Shown here in pieces: positions 47,940 to 57,881 of a stretch of 64,000 nucleotides of DNA. This DNA is from Ligustrum vulgare. Taxonomy: Eukaryota > Streptophyta > Magnoliopsida > Lamiales > Oleaceae. The stretch covers positions 20,158,692-20,222,691 of the forward strand of contig OY743179.1 in the NCBI GenBank assembly GCA_963555705.1, given 5' to 3'. The notes below the pieces were generated by a model. It searched no databases. It saw only the letters and a program-made list of their open reading frames with translations, and was not told the origin of the DNA. The first letter of the stretch is position 1; every line of letters starts with the position of its first letter. The translations under genes and the position numbers were made by a program.

Positions 47940-48619
47940 CCTCGTTAAAACCTTACTAAGAAAATCCAGTGGGATAAAACTTGAGCGAAGGAAAAAGAGT
48001 ATAGTTGCTCCCCCTGATGTTTCCATCGTCAATCATTGAGTCTAATGTTCGAGCAGAACAAATCATGTACTGAATTTTGAAGTTCTGAAGTGCTGCCTCA
48101 TTAAAACCTAGTCAGTAAAACCCAATGAGATAAAATCCGAACCAAGGAAAAAGAGTACAACCGCTTCCTCGTTAAAACCTTGTCAGGAAAACCTAGTAGT
48201 ACAAAACCTGGAAGAAGGAAAAAGAGTACAACATGATTCTCCCCCTGAAGTGTGAAATCGAGGATTCATGAACTTCTTGAACATTGATATCATCTTTCGT
48301 CTGTAATATGTTTATATAAAAATCTTCTTGTGTGTAGCTGATATCTTAATATTCTTCATAAGATGTCTATGATTTTCTTCATTTGTTGATATCATTCTAG
48401 TATAACAATGTGTTGCTGAATTATAGCTCGTAGATAACTGTGATAATGTCTCAAAAACCTTGCTAGGAAAATCCCGTGGGACAAAACCTTAGCAAAGGGA
48501 AAAAAGAATACATTATTCTCATGAATTCTCTTTAATACGCCTCAACTGCTGCCTCATTAAAAACCTTTCCAGGAAAATCATGTGAGACAAAACCTCAGTT
48601 AAGGGAAAAAGAGTGCAAT
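47940..48619 (-). repeat. Five dispersed copies of a ~60-bp retroelement tail motif
   Basis: Copies at about 47940-48002, 48092-48160, 48161-48231, 48450-48513 and 48548-48619 share AAAACCTT, GGAAAA, GGGACAAAACC and AAGGAAAAAGAGTAC. CTCCCCCTGA motifs at 48006 and 48239 are internal polypurine-like sites on the minus strand. Such tails are familiar upstream of the 3' LTR in some copia lineages. Confidence 0.75.
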
Positions 48620-48779
48620 GCATATTTATTCCTTTTATGGAATATTACAAGTATATTGATGCAATCAAGAATCTTCATATCATTTATGATGAACTTTATA
48701 TAAATCGTTCATAGCTCATTTATGATGTCATAACATGCTAAATTAAGCAATGTTTTACTAATTTACCGATTGCATTTTT

Positions 48780-48910
48780 CACTTCTGGTGAATAATAAAA
48801 TCTAGAATTCACTTCGGGTGAATAATCAAATTTAGAATTCACTTCTGGTGAATAATTAAACATATTCATTCCCATATTCACTTTCAAATCTACTTCTAGT
48901 GAATAATCAA
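48780..48910. repeat. Four copies of TTCACTTCTGGTGAATAAT
   Basis: Near-identical 19-base units spaced 30-50 bases apart. Each unit is itself partly palindromic (TTCAC-N-GTGAA). Confidence 0.8.
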
Positions 48911-50057
48911 TTTTCTAGATGTCATAAATATTACACTTCAATTTCAATTTCAACATATAATATCATGGAGTCATTTGTATCATTCTATAGTGATACCAAT
49001 TTGGGTATATTGAATCTTTCAATGATTATACATGTATGTTCTTGCATTTCATAAACCACAATTTCTGATTTGTATAAGTATAATCAATCATTGAAATATA
49101 TATCAATTTCGACATGTAATCCATAATCATTTTACTTGAAATCCCAACGTACCGCTATCAACTGGTACATGAAAGAATACTCTCAAAGTACCGAGATGAG
49201 AATCATACATTTTGATCTCATTCATTAGTATAACAAAGAGCTCAAGCTAGTGATTTAGACTATAGTCTATCCACCATATGTCATGCCAGTTCTATGAAGA
49301 ATTTCTCGCACAACGTGTCGTCTTTTACGACCGTGTAATATTTTTCATTTGTACAAATAATTATTGGGCATTTAAGCATTTGGAATTCAGGTCCTTGAAC
49401 AATAATCCATACATTGGAATTTTATATTTGGTCAAAGTATTACAATTTCATCAATCTCATTTTCACAAGAGAGTTGTGTATGTATTCGATTTATTTATCG
49501 ATTCCATTTCATCTCAATATAACATATAGAGATCAAGTCATAAATCTCTTATTATATCCCTTTTACTCACCATGAGTATTTAGCCTCAAAGGGATTATCT
49601 CAATTATTTAAGAGGTATTTGTTTTTAGAATCAATTGTCATTATTCTTCAGGCATAATTACACTTCAAGTATATTTTCCCCATAATATTCACAAATCTTA
49701 TATTATATCAATCGGCTAAAATGCCGCAACACATGTCATTCATTTTGGGGATATAATCTCAATCATATATCTAAGTGCGTTTTGGTGGAGTGTATACATA
49801 TCGCACTTCTTAGAAATCATAAAGCTTCCCAAGCCAAACAAGTTATTTCCATAGGAAATAATTTTGAGGCTTTTGATGATCTAACCATTCATTATAGAAC
49901 TTCTAGTTCATTATGGTTTTATTTCACTTGTATGTATGTTCTGGTTCAATATTTATTTCACTCGTACGTATGAACTTGTGGTTCAATACGATATTTATTT
50001 CACTTTGTACAAGTTTCTGTATATTAGAAATCAATATACCTTGATTTATTACATCGA
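48911..50057. other. Non-coding body of the LTR block
   Basis: AT-rich with loosely repeated phrases such as GGTTCAATATTTATTTCACT (49943 and 49980). Open frames at 49278 and 49782 have no recognised domains. Confidence 0.4.
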
Positions 50058-50176
50058 AAAAAAGGCTTGGGACGATATCCAAGGAATTATTTCATATCCC
50101 ATTCTTGTCCCCAAATCATCCCTTATATCGAAAAAGGCAAGGGACGATATCCGAAAAAAAATAATTCTTGTCCCCA
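50058..50176. repeat. Duplicated GGGACGATATCC unit
   Basis: ATCGAAAAA, GGGACGATATCC and ATTCTTGTCCCCAA occur twice in the same order, at 50054-50116 and 50127-50179. Confidence 0.7.
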
Positions 50177-50297
50177 ACTTTTCAATATTTTATTCCCATT
50201 TTCTTAGTAAAATCAATATCACGTGGAGCCACCGCTCTTTACGCGTTAAATAATACATTTAAATAGATCGTTTGGGAAGAAGATTAGATCCATCAAA

Positions 50298-50843
50298 ATG
50301 GATGCTATATTATCAAATATTCGTAAATATTATTCTAATCTTTCGGTAAATATTTTGAAAAAGATTTATCGAGTTCGACTTGAAAGATTGAGGCTGCTGA
50401 TGTATCAAGGTATCCCAGAAGACGTTCATTGGTTGATCGAAGCAAAAGTCCGATTATAAGGTAAATTACTAAATTCATTTTCTAAGCACATGCCTGGCTT
50501 AGATAAGAGTACTTTTGCAAAGAAGCGAAGAGCAAAAAGATTGAAAGGTTGTTACAAATGTGCTCGATGGAAATGTGACACCCATTGTAAATCAATAGGG
50601 TATTCGTCTATAAATTGAGATGATAAAATATATTTCATTAAGGGTGGACTGAGTAAGGAGTCTTTCGATGATATTCGATTGACTCTTGAGACGTACTCTT
50701 GTGGGTATGTACAGCGTGAGTTACTATCTCTATGGGCTCAATTCAACAAAGAGAAAGATCGTTATAGTCTCAACAATATAATATCAAAAGATCATGTTTG
50801 TCAATCTGTTATAAACAATGATGTTTTGGCTACTCAACATTGA
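50298..50843 (+). pseudogene. Broken ORF resembling a betaflexivirus nucleic-acid-binding protein
   Basis: One continuous frame of 181 codons interrupted by TAA (50457-50459, codon 54) and TGA (50616-50618, codon 107), ending at TGA 50841. It begins with a leucine- and arginine-rich helix-like segment. A strongly basic run (about codons 75-83, KKRRAKRLK) is then followed directly by a cysteine cluster, C85-x2-C88-x4-C93-x3-C97, and a hydrophilic tail. Basic run plus zinc-finger-like cluster is the architecture I know from the small 3'-proximal nucleic-acid-binding proteins of trichoviruses and related Betaflexiviridae. No coat-protein, movement or polymerase sequence was seen beside it. It has no intron. 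The viral assignment is an inference; an unknown retroelement protein is the alternative. Confidence 0.4.
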
Positions 50844-51129
50844 TACAAGGTAAATCAGTATAGTGTATATATGTATACATATATATTTTAACAAAGTATT
50901 TTATTTTCATTTTTGTGTATAAACAAACTGTCAGTGAGAGACTGCCGAAAGGCGATCTTCATTTATGGAGCACTGATAAAAAGTAGTGTCATTTAGTCAA
51001 AAGCAGATAGTCACCTTTTTAAAAGTTGAACAGTAAAATAGTGTAACTTTTCAATTTTAAAAAGCCAAATATTTTCACAGTTTCATTCATCCCAAAATAA
51101 CATTTTCTCGTGAGTTTTTCTTTCCTTAT

Positions 51130-51793
51130 ACTCTCAAAGATGGAAAGACCAAAACTTCGACCGATCAAAACTATCTGTGTATTTTATGGATCAAAAGTAG
51201 GGAAAGGGTTTGGGTATCTAGAAGCAGCAGTGGATTTAGGAAAGAAGTTGGGAGAGAAAGGTATCAATCTAGTGTATGGAGGAGGTAGCAGTTGATTGAT
51301 GGGCTGTGTTTTCCAATTTGCTCAAACAGAACGAGTGAAAGTGATAGGCGTTATACCTGTTCCTTTGGTAGATGTTGCAGGAAAAACACGAGGGCATGAA
51401 GTGCAGACATTATTTATCCATGAACGCATAACTTGCATGTTATATGGTTCTGATGCCTTCACAGCCCTGCCCGGAGGTTTTGGTACTTTAGAGGAAATCT
51501 TTAATATTACCTCTTGGGCTCAGTTAGATCTCCATACCAAGCCTATTGAACTTTTAAATGTTAACAATTTATTTGATGGTTTGCTAACATATATTGATCA
51601 TGCTGTGGAACAGGGATTCATTTCTCCATTTTCTAGGAGGATTCTTATTTCTGCTCCTACTATCGAAGAACTGCTGGATAAGCTGCAGTCATATATTCCA
51701 ATACAAGATCCAGCAGGAGTTAAGATAGATTGGTCGCAAGAAAGGGGAATCAAGCGAAAATGGAGTCCGGTTAATGTAAATTTAACCTTGTGA
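51130..51793 (+). pseudogene. LOG (cytokinin riboside 5'-monophosphate phosphoribohydrolase) retrocopy
   Basis: LOG enzymes release active cytokinin base from its nucleotide. The frame covers a whole LOG protein of about 220 residues, from ATG 51140 to TGA 51791, without introns, although plant LOG genes normally have several. GSK near the N-terminus, YGGGS, HERIT and the catalytic PGGFGTLEE (about 51469-51495) are all present. A single TGA at 51293-51295 follows YGGGSS, where the family has Gly-Leu-Met-Gly. Intron loss indicates reverse transcription of an mRNA. It lies antisense to the surrounding LTR element, 300 bp after the virus-like ORF. It is probably non-functional, though a downstream start could make a fragment that keeps the PGG motif. 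A LOG10-like origin is likely from overall wording. Confidence 0.85.
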
Positions 51794-51807
51794 ATCTCTA
51801 AAATATT

Positions 51808-52016
51808 GGGGGTGGTATAGTACGGAGTATTCTTACTCTTGAGACACACCTCTAATATTGAGGACTTTATGAATATTTAAACTTAATCTTGTAAACCTCA
51901 AAAAAGTTTAAGGGTGGTAGAGTACGGAATATTCTTACTCTTGAGACACACAAAAAGATTAGGGGTGGTAGAGATGGAGTATTCTTACTCTTGAAACATA
52001 CCTCTACTTTTTGAGG
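51808..52016. repeat. Three copies of GGGTGGTAGAGTACGGAGTA unit
   Basis: GGGTGGTA-AG-ACGGA-TATTCTTACTCTTGA occurs at about 51809, 51911 and 51964, each followed by ACACACCTCT-like sequence and a TTGAGGA phrase. It starts directly after the LOG stop. Confidence 0.8.
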
Positions 52017-52354
52017 ATTATAAATGTTTCTCCCTTTTGTGTTTTGCATGTATCTCTTTTCAATATGACTCTTTTATGTTTCTTCGGGAGCAATAATAAT
52101 ATCATTTCAGTATGTTTAGATGATAATCTTTACTTCTTATGGAGTAAATATGTACTTCTTTTGGAGTACATAAGTGCTTGTGCAAGAACTTTTATCAAAA
52201 TATGTTTATTTCAATCATACAATATTCATCTCATATTATTGATGAGATTATTTTCACATTTTCCATATCCTGCTATCATGTGATATTATCTTATCATACA
52301 TCAAAAATATTTTTATTGGATAATTCATTTTCATCTGTCCTTTCAATACAGATA

Positions 52355-52490
52355 ATGGTAACTTCTAGTACCGCTTGATAAAATATTTGTTATCAACATC
52401 CAACAACTTTTTGGTAGTGGTAACTTCTGATACCATTTGATAAAATATTATCTAACTTTAGTAGTGGTAACTTCTGGTAATATTTAATGA
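52355..52490. repeat. GTGGTAACTTCTGGTACC unit, three copies
   Basis: Units at 52357, 52416 and 52461 contain GGTAACTTCT and are followed by TTGATAAAATAT or TTAATGAAATAT. Confidence 0.7.
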
Positions 52491-52554
52491 AATATCAAAT
52501 AACAATAATATCAAATTTAAATGAGTAGAAATATTTAAAATCAGTAGCACCAAC

Positions 52555-52775
52555 CATATAGGTGGTAACGTAATATGCTTAAAATTGGTAGAACCAACCA
52601 TGTAGGTGGTAACGTAATATACTTGAAACTTGTAGGTGGTAACGTAATATACTTGAAACTTGTAAAACCAAACATGTAGGTGGTAACGTAATATACTTGA
52701 AACTTGTAGGTGGTAACGTAATATACTTGAAACTTGTAAAACCAACAATGTAGGTGGTAACAACATAATGAAATA
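52555..52775. repeat. Higher-order tandem repeat (44 + 30 bp)
   Basis: GGTGGTAAC starts at 52561, 52605, 52635, 52679, 52709 and 52753, so spacings alternate 44, 30, 44, 30, 44, a 74-bp higher-order unit. The minus-strand frame at 52458-52820 is a repeat artefact. Confidence 0.9.
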
Positions 52776-53208
52776 ATTACACTTCATAAATGAGCAAGTC
52801 ATATCTCCAAATCCAGTCAAGGTATAATAGTCCAGTCTGTTACGATAATGAGTTATATTTAATTAATAACTCAAAACATCACGACATAGTAACTATTGTA
52901 TTACTTATACCTTATATATATGGGTATTAATTAATATATAATTTTGTTAATACTAATCATGTTTATATTAACCATAATTAAATGAGTTAAACTATGATTA
53001 ATATAAATTTAGGCTCTTATTTACCTAGGAAACCACAAAGTTAGTGGGTACCACGTCATCCATAGCCAAATCCAAGATTCCTTTTTCACAAAGTGTTGGT
53101 AGTGCACCACTGCACTGTAATCACTATATTGGATCTTTGGCAGCAGCAACTTGGACAAGAGTGAGAACCACCATTAGAGCATTTGGAGGAACAACTGCAA
53201 CAGAAGCT

Positions 53209-53343
53209 TCACAGATGGACTAGAAGAAATGACACTGCACTTTTATAGCTAAAAGAATCATCAAAATCGAAACTGTTGACACCCCATATGCTCAACACAA
53301 ACCCAATTAGAATTACACCCCACAATTCCTTCAGCTTCTCCAT
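53209..53343 (-). other. Short hydrophobic ORF, unrecognised
   Basis: A 44-codon minus-strand frame starting MEKLKELWGVIL with one hydrophobic segment. It is preceded by TTTCAG like an exon start, and a second frame continues downstream as ALMVVLTLVQVAAAKD. It could be the remnant of a captured exon inside the LTR block. No family was recognised. Confidence 0.25.
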
Positions 53344-53536
53344 GTCCTTCCACTGTCCAACAAATCCTGAAAATATTAATATAGTTTACAGAATTTTATT
53401 TTTCTATGGGTTGCTCTTGCGGCGTGGGGAAGAGCAACTTTGAAATGGGATTCAAGGAAAGGGATGTGAAAAGAATATGAATCTAAGAAAGAATTTTTTT
53501 CAGCTCATTTTTTGCTAGAGACTCGTGCTGATAACA

Positions 53537-53680
53537 TATTATAAAACTATCTAAAAATTAGAGAGAATATAGAGAGAGATTCTTCTCATTTGATATATAT
53601 AATAAATTAGGATAGGCCCCTATTTATAGGAGTGGACAATGGCACAATCGTAATATGTAAAGTTTATAGGGGTACAATGG
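53537..53680 (-). repeat. 5' LTR, truncated
   Basis: Matches the first 150 bases of 47727-47905. Homology stops at ACAATGGT (53680), where the GTCACAA repeat begins. Confidence 0.75.
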
Positions 53681-54170
53681 TCACATTTGTGATCGACAAA
53701 AGTTTGTAACGTGTAAATTAATTAAATGGGTCACGTCCCATACTAGTTAAGGGTCACACAAAGTCACTGTTTGACTCATATTATATGTTTAATCGAAATC
53801 AACTTTTTTGACCAATAATTTAATTAAGTTTGTCACATCTTGTACTCGTCACAAGTCACATAAAGTCACAGTTGACACAAATTGTATGAACAATTGCAAA
53901 TCTAGTAGCAAATCAAATTTTGTGACAGATAATTCAATTAAACGGTCACATCCGTACTCGTTACAAGTCATACAATGTCATAATCGTCACACAAAATCGC
54001 AGTTGACACAAATTGTAGGTCGCAATGACAAATTTAATTGCAAGTCAAATTTTGTAACCGATATTCTAATTAAACGGGACACATCTTGTACTCGCCACAA
54101 ATATCACAAGTAATAATTAGTCAATATTTTGATCACAATTACCTAATAATTGGTCACATGCACTATTCAA
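53681..54170. repeat. GTCACAA-rich dispersed repeat, copy 2
   Basis: GTCACA, GTCACAAA and TTGACACAAATTGTA motifs recur. About 100-bp phrases (AATTAAACGG-CACATC-TGTACTCG-CACAA) repeat three times, at 53815, 53935 and 54065. It ends ATTACCTAATAATTGGTCACA as in copy 1. Confidence 0.7.
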
Positions 54171-54304
54171 GTCCCAAACTAAACCCCTTCCTCCTCCTCC
54201 TTCACGACCATCGTTGCCACTGTCGCCCGGTGTAGTCAACACTCCCCAAAAATGGGTAACTACATAGCATTTCTTTCTACTTAACTCAAAAGTTACACTC
54301 AGAG

Positions 54305-54470
54305 CCTGTTTAGTGTAGGAGAAATTGATTTTTTTTAGAGAATATATGGTTGAAAAGAGATTGAAAAGTGTGAAAGTGGTGGATCCTACATATATGTGTG
54401 GTTGAAAATAAGTTTTAAAAGAAAGTTGTGTAAAAACTCTTGAACCAAGTAAGAGCTTAGTTGACTGTTT
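54305..54470. mobile_element. Possible small MITE
   Basis: GAGCCTGTTTAGTGT at the left and ACCAAGTAAGAGCTTAG at the right are weak inverted ends around an AT-rich interior (GGTTGAAAAGAGATTG). The target duplication is not clear. Confidence 0.35.
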
Positions 54471-54479
54471 CGAGAACAC

Positions 54480-55408
54480 TGAGTCCCAAATTCATGTATT
54501 TAAGTTGGGGGAGGTTGAGAAGTCCAAACCTAGTTTCTAGTATTTTTAATGGAAAAAATTAACATTTTTCAAACTTTTAACGTACCTTCAAAATAAGTGA
54601 TTATGACATATTGGAGAATTATGGTTAAATAGCACAAAATATCTCTATCGTTTGCACTCATTGTGTAAATCGTTTCTATTGTTTTAAATTTAGAATTTAT
54701 GCTCTCATTTCAACAATGGCCAATGTCTCTGACTTAGAGACCATTAGCATCAACACACAGATATTTGTGCAGGACTTGGCGAAACAAGTAAATTCCAATT
54801 TGATTTTCTCATTTTATGATTTTCTTACGAAGTTGGTCATTTCCGTCTCATTCAGTTAAAAATATGTATAATTTGTGTAAAATCTCTCTATGTTTGCTTT
54901 CATTGCGAAAATAGTCCCTACTGTTTCAATTTTAACGTTTGGGCCCTCATCAACCCTTTTTTGCTCCAAATGTCCTTACACTTTATTTTTTTCATTAAAA
55001 AATTGTAAAAGGATTAATTTATCCTTCTATTCAAGTAAAATAAATATCAAAGAAAGGAACAAGAGTAATAAAAGAAATAATTATAGTTAAAGTCATAAAT
55101 TTCTTAAATAATGTAGAAGAGTCACACTTAAAATAATTTAAAGGATATATATATATATATTATTATTATTATTATTATGATCTTGAATGAACTCTCTAAT
55201 GGAAAAAGTCTCACGTTCAAACATCATTTTGTGAGGCAAAAAGATTTTAAACAAAATCAGAGCAAAATTCAAAATTTGATGCAACGTGTATATATGTGTG
55301 TATATCAGCAACAAATTGAGAACCAAAAATTGCTAAAAATAGTTAAATCCTTGAAAGTTCTTGTAATTTCGCTAAAAATCAAAAGATATTATAATATACA
55401 AAACTTTA

Positions 55409-55464
<56 letters not shown>

Positions 55465-55848
55465 TTATTTTATCTTATTTAAATAAAATGATAAATTAGT
55501 CATTTCACAACGTTTTAATGAAAAAAAATTAGAAAGTTAGAACATTTGGCTCAAATAAAGGTTGTTGAGGGTTCAAATGGTAAAATTGAAACGGTAGAGA
55601 TGATTTGTGCATTGAAAGACGTTATGTATTATTTACCCAAAAATTATTATTTTAAAAGTATCCTATATTTGACAATCATTTTTAGAAATTCATTTGTCTA
55701 ACATGATTAAATGATACTTGTATTTGTATGTTGAAAAAAAAAAAGATGACAAAAAATGAGGTGATGAAATTATGTGTGTTGATTTAAAAATTGATGTGAT
55801 GAATAAAGTATAAAATTGTAACATATGTGTATTATGTCAACCTCCATA
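54480..55848. other. AT-rich spacer with microsatellites
   Basis: No gene. It holds (AT)n/(ATT)n at 55146-55178 and (ATT)18 at 55411-55464. A 55-bp theme (AAAATCTCT-TTTGC-TTCATTG) recurs near 54640 and 54880. Open frames are repeat-derived. Confidence 0.5.
55411..55464. repeat. (ATT)18 microsatellite
   Basis: Eighteen uninterrupted ATT units by count of the displayed sequence. Confidence 0.95.
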
Positions 55849-57132
55849 TCTATTTAATATATAAAAGGAGAAGTGTTTGGCCAAATTTCCCCCCCAAAAT
55901 CTCCCGCCCAAGACACCCTCCCAAAGTCACTGCAGGTACAGAAAAATTCAAAATGAATTTATACAAATCTTTCTGGACGCGCCTCCATAAGCCTAAAAAA
56001 ACGTGCACCACAGACTTGTCATTACTTCATTTTTTTTTCCCAAAAATTCCCAGAGGAGCAAACCAGAGCACCGACCAGAGACTAAAATCTGTGAAGGCTG
56101 AAGTGATCGACCAAAAATCGGATTGCAGTGAAGCCGACCAGGATGAAAGTAGGAAGAAAGTGACCGAGATAGAGGCTGGCCGACCGTGATTGCGGTTCCC
56201 TTGAAAATTTAATGGGTTGTCTCTCTGAAATTTCCTTCATGAAGAATATCATTGTCAAAGGTTCAGCTTCAATTTTGTATCTTCAATATTTTTTTAAGTT
56301 TTTCTGCATATATATCGATGCTTATACACATTGTAGGGACTGGGTTTGTATTTAGTGTTTGAAAGTATGGTTTTGTGGTTCTATTATAGTTATGCATTTC
56401 TTCTTTGTTATTATTTTGAGTTCTTCTCTTACATTTGTGATAAAAGTGTGATTTTTATGGAAAATATAATATGGGTTTTGTCAACTGTGCTTTCTTGTAA
56501 TGCATCAAGTTTTACCGTTTATCAATTGCATACCTGATCATTGAAATTCTTTTGACTGATTATTGAATATGGTATAATAAATTTCTCATTTGCCTTTGTG
56601 CTGATAAATTAATTGGTTATTGAATAGGGTTTAATAAATTTCTCATTTGCCTTTATACTGATAAGTTAACTAGAAATGAACAATATTTCATTTGCCTTTG
56701 TGATGATAAGTTAACTAGAAATGATGGTGTTGGAGATCAGATTTTCAGGGGTTCTTAATGAACACTTGATGGGCTTCTATAGATGGTGCCTTCTCTATTT
56801 ATTTTTTTTCAGTTTCCTCTTTTCTACATATTTTCTACCTTGAATTGATTTGATGAAAGATATTTTTGTCAATTTTGAATTGCGGAATGAGCAATTTAAA
56901 ATGGGGATAAACAATGTTTTGGGAAAACCTTTGAGACCTTCTGAAATATTGGAGAGAAGTTGTTTTTGACCTTTGAAATAGAATTAGTAACTCAATTTCA
57001 ATATATTAAAGAAAACATGATTGCAGTAAAATATTGATAGTTTTAGAAGAGAACTTGCAGTCTCAATGATTATTTTGTGATCAAAGTAGAAAATATGTCA
57101 AAATGTTGAATCTTGCTACATTCTAACTTTGG

Positions 57133-57881
57133 AAGTTAATCATGACAGTACTTACATGGATGAAGGAGAGAAGAAGAATATGGCTGCAACTCAAGTTGAG
57201 GCAGTGGATGCGCGAAGGTGCTTTCCATGATGGGATGAACCTACTCTAAAGTTCAATATGCAAAAACACTTACGATTTTATTAAGTTGATTTGGTGCTTC
57301 TCTTTGGGAGACCAGGGTTTTTAAATCAGTAGGAGCTAGTGCAAGAACAATTTCATCTTGCTGAAACGAGAATGAGTACCAATCTGTGAAATTTATGCAG
57401 TTTAATAGTCCATTACTTTCTTAGTTTTGTGATAAACATTCTGGTTTGATTGTAATATTGTTTTTTGCTACATGTTTGGTCTTGTGACAATATCCTCTTG
57501 GCAGGCTACCTTCAAGATAACATTAGAAAATGTTCCATCGGAATTGACGGCATTGTCCAATATGCCTGTTTCCGAGGAAAAAATTGATGGGCACCTTAAG
57601 ACTGTTTATTTTGAAGACTCAATAGTTATGTCGACTTACTTGGTGGCTGTTGTAGCTGGTTTGTATGACTACATTAAAGACATAATAGATGATGGTATGC
57701 GTATAAACATTGTCAAGGGGATGCAACATAAATATATTGGTATTTCTTCATGGCTAAAGTTTAAATAATTCTTAACTATTTGTGTAGGAATCAAGATCCG
57801 AGTATATACTCCTATAGGTAAAAGTGAAAAGGGAAAGTTTGCTCTAAATATAGCAATGAAGACACTGGACTTTTTTGAGAA
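57133..57881 (+). pseudogene. Captured fragment of M1 aminopeptidase (APM1 type), at least three exons
   Basis: Exon pieces are about 57133-57242 (GEKKNMAATQVEAVDARRCF, then TGA where the family has Cys before WDEP), 57505-57694 (ATFKITLE, ELTALSNMP, STYLVAVVAGLYDY) and 57788-57881 (IRVYTPIGKSEKGKFALN), ending at GTAAGT. Splice sites of the last two are intact and in phase. This is the N-terminal domain of a puromycin-sensitive-type aminopeptidase, upstream of the GAMEN and HEXXH catalytic region, which is absent. It has no enzymatic potential. Captured with introns, so from genomic DNA rather than mRNA. Confidence 0.85.

Larger units (their letters stand above)
47727..53680 (-). mobile_element. 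LTR-bounded non-coding retroelement block with foreign inserts
   Basis: The left LTR 47727-47905 is complete. The right LTR starts at 53537 and is truncated at 53680. GAGGAG-type purines adjoin the left LTR and GTTATCAGCA, a decayed primer site on the minus strand, adjoins the right one, so the element runs right to left. No gag-pol was found. Contents are repeat tails (47940-48620, 48780-48910, 50058-50176), a virus-like ORF, a LOG retrocopy and more tandem repeats. It could be a large non-autonomous derivative or an element with later insertions. Confidence 0.6.

Noticed and set aside
47940..48619. CRISPR-like array of repeated units
   Set aside because: Units are diverged, irregularly spaced and lie in a plant retroelement tail.
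52458..52820. 120-codon minus-strand frame with repeated SSILRYHL-type phrases
   Set aside because: It is a translation of the 74-bp tandem repeat.
55177..55482. 101-codon frame ending in a long isoleucine run
   Set aside because: The C-terminal third is the (ATT)18 microsatellite.
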